From contig JAHLLA010000003.1 in the NCBI GenBank assembly GCA_020444415.1, positions 124,001-188,000 of the forward strand: 64,000 nt of DNA, in the 5' to 3' direction. The position numbers and the translations under genes were made by a program. The DNA comes from Bacteroidota bacterium (GTDB lineage: Bacteria > Bacteroidota > Bacteroidia > Bacteroidales > F082). Within the stretch, counting starts at the first letter, position 1. Every line of letters begins with the position of its first letter. Below, piece after piece: positions 54,861-61,931 of this stretch. The notes under the pieces are model-generated. The model was not told the DNA's origin. It was given only the letters and a program-made list of their open reading frames with translations, and did no database searches.

Positions 54861-55382
54861 TTATTCAGCTGGATCATACCAACTGGCATACATGTTATAA
54901 TTATTGGATATCCGGTATATTTCACCTTCGAGTAACTCAGTGTCTACCTCCTTTATTTTTTTTGCAGGCACTCCCGCATAAACACTCCCCGATGCAACAA
55001 CCGTGTCTTTCGAAACCAGGGCTCCTGCAGCAATTACACTATTGCTTTCGATGATGGCGCCATCCATAATGATGGCACCCATTCCGATCAAAACATGATC
55101 ATGGATGGTGCAGCCATGAACGATAGCACAATGAGCAATGGATACGTTATGGCCGATACTTACTGGGGCTTTCTGATAGGTACAGTGGATGATTACACCA
55201 TCTTGGATATTTACATTGTTACCTATTCTTATCGTATGTACATCGCCTCTTACAACAGCATTGAACCATATGCTGCAATCGTCACCAATAATTACATCTC
55301 CTGTTATGGTTGCATTGTCTGCTAAAAAACACCTTTCGCCCCACTTGGGTCGAACGCCTTTAACTGTTCTTATGAGTGCCAT
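54861..55382 (-). CDS. Gamma-carbonic-anhydrase-like protein
   Basis: 173 residues from the ATG at 55382; a TTG 39 bases upstream would lie inside nadB and is rejected. Left-handed beta-helix hexapeptide repeats run through the middle (NATITGDVIIGDDC, IRIGNNVNIQDGVII). The three zinc-ligand histidines of the gamma class are in place: His66 (IIHC), His84 (IAHC) and His89 (VHG). Such proteins reversibly hydrate CO2 or act as acyl-group handling scaffolds; activity is not assured for the single-domain family. Second gene of the nadB operon, seven bases after its stop. Confidence 0.9.
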   Translation of the reverse strand: MALIRTVKGVRPKWGERCFLADNATITGDVIIGDDCSIWFNAVVRGDVHTIRIGNNVNIQDGVIIHCTYQKAPVSIGHNVSIAHCAIVHGCTIHDHVLIGMGAIIMDGAIIESNSVIAAGALVSKDTVVASGSVYAGVPAKKIKEVDTELLEGEIYRISNNYNMYASWYDPAE

Positions 55383-55389
55383 TTCGTAT

Positions 55390-56946
55390 TTATTTATAAT
55401 CAATATTGTAGTGTAATCCAATGCTTTGCTTCCTGTTTTGAGCTAGTTTTATGACCAGGTAAGCCACATTGATCAAATTTCTTAACTCACAAATACCCTC
55501 TGTTACCAACGACTTCTGATAAAGGTCTTCTGTTTCCTTATAAATGATCTTCAGCCGGTCAAGTCCTCTTTTTAAACGCAGATTTGACCTGACAATCCCT
55601 ACATAATTGCTCATGATGGACTGCACCTCTTTTTTCGATTGAGTAACAAGAATCATTTCTTCATTTAATACCATCCCTTCAGCATCCCAATCAGGAACTT
55701 TATCAATATGGATCGCATTCTTCAGATGTACCACCGCATGTGCGGCAGCCCTGTGGGAAAAAACAGCCGATTCAAGAAGCGAATTGGAAGCAAGCCGGTT
55801 GGCGCCATGCAAGCCCGTGCTGGCCACTTCTCCCGAAGCATAAAGGTTAATAATGCTTGTACAACCATTTTTATCTGTTTTGATGCCTCCGCAGGAATAG
55901 TGTGCTGCTGGTACTATTGGAATCATATCTTTTGAGATATTAATACCGAGGCTTAAACATTTGGCATAAATGGTCGGGAATTCGGTAATCAATTTATTTG
56001 AATTAAGATGAGTAGCGTCCAGGTAAACAAATTCATCACCTGATAGTTTCATCTCGTTGTCGATAGCACGTGCTACAATATCCCTGGGCGCCAATTCTTC
56101 CCGCTCATCATACTTCTTCATAAAAGTTTTGCCTTTCTGTGTTTTCAAAATTGCACCGGCACCGCGCATGGCTTCCGTAATTAAAAACGAAGGTTTTTCG
56201 CCGGGGTTATAGAGCGATGTGGGGTGAAATTGAACAAACTCCAGTTTTTCAACATCTACCTTGGCTCGATACGCCATCGCAATACCATCACCGGTAGCAA
56301 ACTCAGGATTGGTAGTAGTTTGATAAATATTCCCCAATCCGCCTGTAGCCAGCATCGTGGTTTTTGCAAGAATGGTTTCAACCTGGTTGGTATCTTTATT
56401 GAGAGCATATACACCAAAACAACTAATATCCTCTCTTTTCCGGTTAACCATTTCCCCCAGGTGGTGCTGGGTAATCAAGTCAATGGCAAAGTGATTTTCT
56501 AACACTTCGATATTCGGATGTTCACGAATTTTTTTACTCAATGCCCTCTGTATCTCATAACCCGTTGCGTCTTTATGATGCAAGATACGATGCTCCGAAT
56601 GTCCTCCCTCTTTAGATAGGGAAAACTTACCTGAATCTTCTTTGTCAAAATGTGTTCCCCAATCAATTAATTCGACAATACGTTCAGTTGACTCGGTGAT
56701 GGTGATCCGAACAATTTCTTCATCATTCAAACCCGCTCCTGCATTAATCGTATCATCAATATGCTTTTTGTAATTATCAGGTGAATACATTACTGCTGCA
56801 ATACCTCCCTGGGCATAACTTGTTGCTGTATCATCAATTGAATTTTTCGAAAGCAAACATACGGAGCCGTAATCTGCCACTTTCAGGGCATAAATCAATC
56901 CGGCCATACCCGTGCCAACCACTAAAAAATCAACTTTCTTTTGCAT
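55390..56946 (-). CDS. nadB: L-aspartate oxidase
   Basis: 518 residues from the ATG at 56946. It oxidises aspartate to iminoaspartate, the first step of NAD synthesis; nadA and nadC are not in the window. The FAD-binding motif VDFLVVGTGMAGLIYAL is at the N-terminus, followed by TSYAQGGIAAVM, HPTSLYNPGE, ARDIVARAID, HYSCGGIKTD, and GLHGANRLASNSLLE. The C-terminal helical domain is complete. Operon with the carbonic anhydrase-like gene. Confidence 0.96.
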   Translation of the reverse strand: MQKKVDFLVVGTGMAGLIYALKVADYGSVCLLSKNSIDDTATSYAQGGIAAVMYSPDNYKKHIDDTINAGAGLNDEEIVRITITESTERIVELIDWGTHFDKEDSGKFSLSKEGGHSEHRILHHKDATGYEIQRALSKKIREHPNIEVLENHFAIDLITQHHLGEMVNRKREDISCFGVYALNKDTNQVETILAKTTMLATGGLGNIYQTTTNPEFATGDGIAMAYRAKVDVEKLEFVQFHPTSLYNPGEKPSFLITEAMRGAGAILKTQKGKTFMKKYDEREELAPRDIVARAIDNEMKLSGDEFVYLDATHLNSNKLITEFPTIYAKCLSLGINISKDMIPIVPAAHYSCGGIKTDKNGCTSIINLYASGEVASTGLHGANRLASNSLLESAVFSHRAAAHAVVHLKNAIHIDKVPDWDAEGMVLNEEMILVTQSKKEVQSIMSNYVGIVRSNLRLKRGLDRLKIIYKETEDLYQKSLVTEGICELRNLINVAYLVIKLAQNRKQSIGLHYNIDYK

Positions 56947-57040
56947 AATGCAATTAATCAAAAAATCATGTAAAATTACTTAAACTGCTTGTAAATTGAT
57001 GTTGTTGCCAACTGAAATGTTGATGAACCATGATGAAATA

Positions 57041-57066
57041 AAAAAACCCGGTTGGAAATACCGGGT
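57041..57066 (-). terminator. Terminator after the ferredoxin gene
   Basis: Stem ACCCGG/CCGGGT with a nine-base loop, 26 bases past the ferredoxin stop, followed on the minus strand by a T tract. Confidence 0.75.
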
Positions 57067-57091
57067 CATTTCTATTTATAAATGAATATGT

Positions 57092-57259
57092 TTATTCAGG
57101 GTGAATTGCTTCTACCGGACAAACATCAGCGCAGGCGCCGCAGTCGGTGCAAAGATCAGGATCAATCACATAAATATCACCTTCAGAAATTGCATCTACA
57201 GGACATTCGTCAATGCAGGTGCCACAAGCGGTACAATCATCATTAATTATATAAGCCAT
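57092..57259 (-). CDS. 2[4Fe-4S] ferredoxin
   Basis: 55 residues. Two clostridial-type cluster motifs are complete: C9-x2-C12-x2-C15-x3-C19-P and C37-x2-C40-x2-C43-x3-C47-P. It begins MAYIINDDCTACGTC and ends PVEAIHPE. A small low-potential electron carrier in the cytoplasm. It lies divergently beside korA, whose product reduces ferredoxin during 2-oxoacid oxidation, so it is a natural acceptor for that enzyme; the pairing is inferred. It has its own -7 box and terminator. Confidence 0.96.
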   Translation of the reverse strand: MAYIINDDCTACGTCIDECPVDAISEGDIYVIDPDLCTDCGACADVCPVEAIHPE

Positions 57260-57293
57260 TTTATTTAGTTTTAGTGTTAAAAAAATTGCACGG

Positions 57294-57301
57294 CAAAGAT
57301 A
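57294..57301 (-). promoter_or_regulatory. -7 box of the ferredoxin gene
   Basis: TATCTTTG on the minus strand, exact consensus, 34 bases before the ATG at 57259. No clear TTG at -33. Confidence 0.5.
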
Positions 57302-57459
57302 CTCACATTGATTTTTTTAAATATTTATTTTAGGTTTTATTTTAGTGATCAAGTATATTTTATACTGTGTTTAAATAAGCAAAAGTTCCTGATTGATTTT
57401 AATTGATGAACTGGTTATAAATAGATGCATTTTTATGTAAAAAAATTGTTATAAAATAG

Positions 57460-57487
57460 TTGTAAAAACATATTAAGACTATTTTTG
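57460..57487 (+). promoter_or_regulatory. Promoter of korAB
   Basis: TTG at 57460-57462, 17-base spacer, TATTTTTG at 57480-57487, 22 bases before the ATG at 57510. Strong consensus match. Confidence 0.65.
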
Positions 57488-57509
57488 TCAAGATTTTAAA
57501 AGGCTTTTT

Positions 57510-59357
57510 ATGTCAGACAAAAAAGATAGAGTAATTGAATTAAAGAATGCTGTAATTCGATTTGCAGGCGATTCAGGAGATGGTATGCAATTAACAGGAA
57601 GCTTATTTTCTGATTCAACAGCAATTGTAGGTAATGACTTTGCAACTTTTCCGGATTATCCGGCAGAGATAAGAGCACCCCAGGGAACCGTTTCCGGAGT
57701 TTCGGGTTTTCAAATTCATTTTGGTGATATGGACATTCACACATCCGGTGACCAAGCCGACGTGCTGGTGGCCATGAATCCAGCTTCGCTAAAGGCAAAT
57801 ATGAATTGGATCACACGCGATGCTATCATTATTGTTGATACGGATGCTTTTGTTGAGAAAAATTTTAAAAAGGCAGGCTACGATGAGAATCCGCTTACGG
57901 ATGGTTCATTAACCGGGCATTTAGTAATAGAGGCGCCCATAACAACTATGACCAAAGAAGCGGTGAAAGAATTGCAGTTGGATAATAAATCGGCCCAGAA
58001 GTCGAAAAATATGTTTGCACTTGGGATGGTATTTTTCATGTTCAACCGCGATTATGAAGGTACTTTTAAATTTTTTGAAGACAAATTCAAATCGAATCCG
58101 CTGGTAGTGGAAGCAAACAAAAAGGTATTACTTGCAGGCTATCATTTTGCCAATACGATTGAGGCATTTGCCAATACCTATAAAATTGAACCGGCACCAC
58201 TAAAAAAAGGTTTATATAGAAATGTGACCGGTAATCTGGCTACTGCATGGGGTTTTTTAGCAGCAGCTGAGCGATCAGGTAGGAATTTATTTCTTGGATC
58301 CTATCCAATAACACCGGCTTCTGAAATTCTACAGGAAATATCAAAACATAAACAATTCACAGCCATTGCATTTCAGGCTGAAGATGAAATTGCCGGAATT
58401 GTTTCGGCCATTGGCGCTAGTTATGCAGGTTCACTGGCCTTAACAACTACATCCGGACCAGGTTTATCACTGAAAAGCGAAGCCATTGGTTTGGCAGTAA
58501 TGACTGAATTACCTATTGTAATTGTTGATGTGCAGCGTGGTGGACCTTCTACGGGCTTGCCAACAAAATCAGAACAATCTGACCTCATGCAGGCACTTTT
58601 TGGAAGAAACGGGGAAGCCCCGGTAATTGTTATTGCTGCAACAAGTTCATCCGATTGTTTTTACTCGGCTTATGAAGCTTCGAAATTGGCGCTTGAGCAT
58701 ATGACTCCTGTTATTTTACTTACGGATGGTGCACTCGCAAATGGCTCAGAAGTATTTCTGATCCCACAAGTTGCTTCGCTTCCGGAAATTGTTCCGCCCA
58801 TTGTAAAAGCCAATGATCCTGACTTTAAACCTTACAAAAGGGATGAGAAAAAACTAAACCGGCCTTGGGCTATACCAGGAACAGAAGGATTACGGCACAG
58901 GGTAGGCGGATTGGAAAAAGAAGATGTTACCGGCCACGTATCATACGATCCGTTGAACCATGAGAAAATGGTGAAAACCAGGCAGGAAAAAGTAGACAGG
59001 GTAGCGGAATATATACCCGAATTATCTGTAATAGGTGAAAAAGAAGGCGATATTCTTGTGATAGGATGGGGTGGCACCTATGGCGTCATTTTAACTGCAA
59101 TTGAAGAGCTCAGGGAAGAAGGTCAAAAGATCAGTTTTGCGCATTTCAAACACATCATGCCGTTACCGAAGAATACGGGCGATGTACTCTCAAAATATAA
59201 GCGGATTATTGTTTGCGAAAATAACCTCGGGCAATTTGTTAATTATCTGAGAATGAATTTCCCGATGTATGATTACTTACAATATAACAAGGTGCAAGGA
59301 TTGCCGTTCATGGTTTCGGAGTTAAAAGCGCATTTTAGTTCACTTTTAAATGAATAG
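57510..59357 (+). CDS. korA: 2-oxoacid:ferredoxin oxidoreductase, gamma-alpha subunit
   Basis: 615 residues. The N-terminal 190 residues are the gamma domain (AVIRFAGDSGDGMQLTGSLF, APQGTVSGVSGFQIHFGD), fused to the alpha pyrimidine-binding domain (GSYPITPASEILQEISKH, FQAEDEIAGIVSAIGASYAG, TTTSGPGLSLKSEAIG, QRGGPSTGLPTKSEQSDL). This fused form, with a separate beta subunit and no built-in ferredoxin domain, is the 2-oxoglutarate (KorAB) type. It catalyses CoA-dependent decarboxylation of 2-oxoglutarate with ferredoxin as electron carrier. Three bases separate it from korB. Pyruvate or branched-chain oxoacids cannot be fully excluded as substrate. Confidence 0.93.
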   Translation: MSDKKDRVIELKNAVIRFAGDSGDGMQLTGSLFSDSTAIVGNDFATFPDYPAEIRAPQGTVSGVSGFQIHFGDMDIHTSGDQADVLVAMNPASLKANMNWITRDAIIIVDTDAFVEKNFKKAGYDENPLTDGSLTGHLVIEAPITTMTKEAVKELQLDNKSAQKSKNMFALGMVFFMFNRDYEGTFKFFEDKFKSNPLVVEANKKVLLAGYHFANTIEAFANTYKIEPAPLKKGLYRNVTGNLATAWGFLAAAERSGRNLFLGSYPITPASEILQEISKHKQFTAIAFQAEDEIAGIVSAIGASYAGSLALTTTSGPGLSLKSEAIGLAVMTELPIVIVDVQRGGPSTGLPTKSEQSDLMQALFGRNGEAPVIVIAATSSSDCFYSAYEASKLALEHMTPVILLTDGALANGSEVFLIPQVASLPEIVPPIVKANDPDFKPYKRDEKKLNRPWAIPGTEGLRHRVGGLEKEDVTGHVSYDPLNHEKMVKTRQEKVDRVAEYIPELSVIGEKEGDILVIGWGGTYGVILTAIEELREEGQKISFAHFKHIMPLPKNTGDVLSKYKRIIVCENNLGQFVNYLRMNFPMYDYLQYNKVQGLPFMVSELKAHFSSLLNE

Positions 59358-59360
59358 AAA

Positions 59361-60392
59361 ATGGAAAATATTATAGAAACACCAAAATTAGCACTCACTA
59401 AAAAAGACTTTGAAAGCGACCGCATGGTAAAGTGGTGCCCGGGATGTGGCGACCATGCCATACTAAAGGCGGTTGAGAATGTATTTCCTGAACTTGGAAT
59501 TCCTAAAGAAAACTTTGTGGTTGTATCAGGTATTGGTTGTTCATCAAGGTTTCCTTATTATATGAATACATATGGTGTTCATGGCATTCATGGTCGTGCT
59601 GCTGCTTTGGCAACAGGTGTAAAGCTGGCCAATCCTGAACTGAGCGTCTGGATGATCACTGGTGATGGCGATTCCATGGCAATTGGCGGCAATCATTTTA
59701 TTCATGTGGTTCGTCGAAACCCGGATATCAACATTTTGTTATTTAATAACAAGATATATGGTTTGACCAAAGGACAGTTTTCGCCCACATCACCTGAAGG
59801 ATCAAAAACCAAAACATCACCACAGGGAACTTACGAAGCACCTTTTAATCCCGGAGAACTTGTTATTGGTGCACATGGAAAGTTTTTTGCACGGGTGGTA
59901 GATACGAATATTAAAATGATGTCGCAGGTATTTACTGAAGCTGCCAAACACAAAGGCACTTCTGTTGTTGAGATACTCGAAAACTGCGTTATTTTTAATA
60001 ATCAGATCCACGCACTGATCACTTCGCGCGACACCAAAGATGAAAACCAGTTATTCCTGGAAGCCGGAGAGCCGATGATATTTGGCAAAGAAAGAGACAA
60101 AGGCATTGTATTAAGAGGTACCAATCTGGAAGTGGTTAAAATTGGAGAAAATGGCATCACTGAAAAAGATATTCTGGTGCACGATCCTCATACTGAAGAC
60201 TCCGGCATACATGTGATGTTGGCCAGTATGATGCCACCTGAATTTCCTGCAGCTCTCGGTGTCATTCGGTCGGTAAAATCACATACATTTGAGGAATTGG
60301 TATGGAATTCTGTGGAGCACGAAAAGAAAACTTCAAAGCTGAAAAACGTGGACGATTTGTTGCATACAGGAAATACCTGGGTAAAACAATAA
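59361..60392 (+). CDS. korB: 2-oxoacid:ferredoxin oxidoreductase, beta subunit
   Basis: 343 residues. Thiamine-diphosphate-binding subunit. VKWCPGCGDHAIL (Cys26, Cys29) and GIGCSSRFPYYM provide cluster cysteines. The TPP/Mg motif is MITGDGDSMAIGGNHF, with INILLFNNKIYGLTKGQFSP completing it. Together with KorA it oxidises 2-oxoglutarate to succinyl-CoA and reduced ferredoxin. The operon ends with a strong terminator. Confidence 0.95.
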   Translation: MENIIETPKLALTKKDFESDRMVKWCPGCGDHAILKAVENVFPELGIPKENFVVVSGIGCSSRFPYYMNTYGVHGIHGRAAALATGVKLANPELSVWMITGDGDSMAIGGNHFIHVVRRNPDINILLFNNKIYGLTKGQFSPTSPEGSKTKTSPQGTYEAPFNPGELVIGAHGKFFARVVDTNIKMMSQVFTEAAKHKGTSVVEILENCVIFNNQIHALITSRDTKDENQLFLEAGEPMIFGKERDKGIVLRGTNLEVVKIGENGITEKDILVHDPHTEDSGIHVMLASMMPPEFPAALGVIRSVKSHTFEELVWNSVEHEKKTSKLKNVDDLLHTGNTWVKQ

Positions 60393-60414
60393 AAGACTTA
60401 CAAAATTTATACAG

Positions 60415-60438
60415 GGCCACTTCACAGTGGCCTTTTTT
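60415..60438 (+). terminator. Terminator after korB
   Basis: Stem GGCCAC/GTGGCC with a six-base loop and six T, 22 bases past the korB stop. It separates korAB from tilS, whose start lies downstream. Confidence 0.85.
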
Positions 60439-60457
60439 CATTTACTACATTTGTGCT

Positions 60458-61789
60458 GTGCTTAAAGAATTTCAGCAATATATTGATCAACAAAAATTAT
60501 GTAATTCGGACAACCGGATCCTTGTAGCCGTCAGCGGAGGTGTTGATTCAATTGTCATGCTCGATCTGTTTGTAAAAGCCAATTACCAAATAGCCATCGC
60601 GCATTGTAATTTTCAACTCCGGGGAAAAGAATCGAATAGTGATGAACAATTCGTTAACAATTTGGCAGAAAAATATAGAATAAAGCTATTTGTCAAAAGT
60701 TTTGAAACTAAAAACTATGCAAATCATCATAAGTTGTCAATACAAGTAGCTGCACGCGATTTAAGATATAGCTGGTTTGAGGAGTTATTGGATAAAGATA
60801 ATTTTGATTACGTGGCGGTTGCCCAGCATGCTGACGACCAGGTAGAAACTTTTTTTATCAATTTATTGAGGGGATCAGGACTCGCCGGGCTCAAGGGGAT
60901 GCCGTTGAAAAGAGATAACATCATCCGTCCATTGCTGTTTGCAAACCGCAAACAAATTATGATGTATGCAGAAGAAAATAAACTGGATTTTAGAGAAGAT
61001 TCGTCGAATAAAGAAGACATTTATTTGCGAAATAAAATAAGGTTGAAACTGCTACCTGAGTTAGAAAAATTAAGCGCTAACGCTCCTGTTGCGATTGTGG
61101 AAAGCATGAATTACCTCAACGAATCAGATGTATTATTGAAGCAGCTGATAGATGAAAAATATAATTCCCTTTATAAAGAAAAAGAAGGATTTATTCGAGT
61201 TTCAAAGAACGATGTTGTAAAGTTGCAACCAATGGATATATGGTTGTATTATTTGATGAAAAGGTTTGGATTTAATCGCGATACAACAAATAATATGACA
61301 GAGGCCATCATCCGAACGCAAATTGGTCAAACCTTTGTTTCAGAAACCCATGAAGCTATAATTGACCGGGAAAATTTGCTGATCAGACCCGTTAAGGAGA
61401 TGGATTTAAAAGAGTATTTTGTTCAGAATGAACAGGATAAAATCACTGAGCCACTAATTTTAAATTTTGAGCGCATTTCCAAAAACGAAACATTTAAAAT
61501 TAAATCAGAAGCAAGTGTCGCCCAAATAGATGAAGGCAAGTTGATCTATCCGCTCAAGATCAGAAGGTGGAATCATGGCGACCGTTTTGCACCATTTGGA
61601 ATGAAGGGAAGCAAGTTGCTAAGCGACTATTTCATTGATAACAAGATCAACTTATTTGAAAAGCAAAACATTTGGTTGCTCATATCAGGAAATGACATTG
61701 TTTGGGTAATTGGACATCGGATTTCCGAAAAATATAAAATAACAGGGCGAACAGACACCGTGCTTGCTGTTAGCTGTTGTTCAGATTGA
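60458..61789 (+). CDS. tilS: tRNA(Ile)-lysidine synthetase
   Basis: 443 residues from GTG at 60458; the frame stays open upstream into korB, but that would cross the terminator and the GTG gives the family's usual start (LKEFQQYIDQQKLC). TilS modifies C34 of tRNA-Ile(CAU) to lysidine so it reads AUA. PP-loop ILVAVSGGVDSIVMLDLF (residues about 21-38), IAHCNFQLRGKESNSDE, AVAQHADDQVETFFINLLRG, and the C-terminal domain with GDRFAPFGMKGSKLLSDYF are all intact. Confidence 0.95.
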   Translation: MLKEFQQYIDQQKLCNSDNRILVAVSGGVDSIVMLDLFVKANYQIAIAHCNFQLRGKESNSDEQFVNNLAEKYRIKLFVKSFETKNYANHHKLSIQVAARDLRYSWFEELLDKDNFDYVAVAQHADDQVETFFINLLRGSGLAGLKGMPLKRDNIIRPLLFANRKQIMMYAEENKLDFREDSSNKEDIYLRNKIRLKLLPELEKLSANAPVAIVESMNYLNESDVLLKQLIDEKYNSLYKEKEGFIRVSKNDVVKLQPMDIWLYYLMKRFGFNRDTTNNMTEAIIRTQIGQTFVSETHEAIIDRENLLIRPVKEMDLKEYFVQNEQDKITEPLILNFERISKNETFKIKSEASVAQIDEGKLIYPLKIRRWNHGDRFAPFGMKGSKLLSDYFIDNKINLFEKQNIWLLISGNDIVWVIGHRISEKYKITGRTDTVLAVSCCSD

Positions 61790-61833
61790 GCATTCTTTTT
61801 TGTTTCCTGAATCTAAAAAATCAGCAAGAATGC
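61790..61833. repeat. Inverted repeat after tilS
   Basis: Arms GCATTCTT (61790-61797) and AAGAATGC (61826-61833) around a 28-base loop that begins with a T run. It may form a weak terminator for tilS; pairing of the interior is imperfect. Confidence 0.35.
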
Positions 61834-61901
61834 AACTGAAGACCGTCTGAAGTTGTCAAATATCATTACAGAAACTTGGAATTCAATTCGATTAAAATCA
61901 T

Positions 61902-61909
61902 TATTTTCG
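61902..61909 (+). promoter_or_regulatory. -7-like box of the dsbD-like gene
   Basis: TATTTTCG, one base off consensus, 22 bases before the ATG at 61932. Confidence 0.3.
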
Positions 61910-61931
61910 CAATCCAAAAACATAGGGACCT

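Noticed and set aside
60302-60457. A longer tilS reading frame starting inside korB
   Set aside because: The extension crosses the korB terminator at 60415-60438 and has no similarity to TilS; GTG at 60458 gives the normal start.
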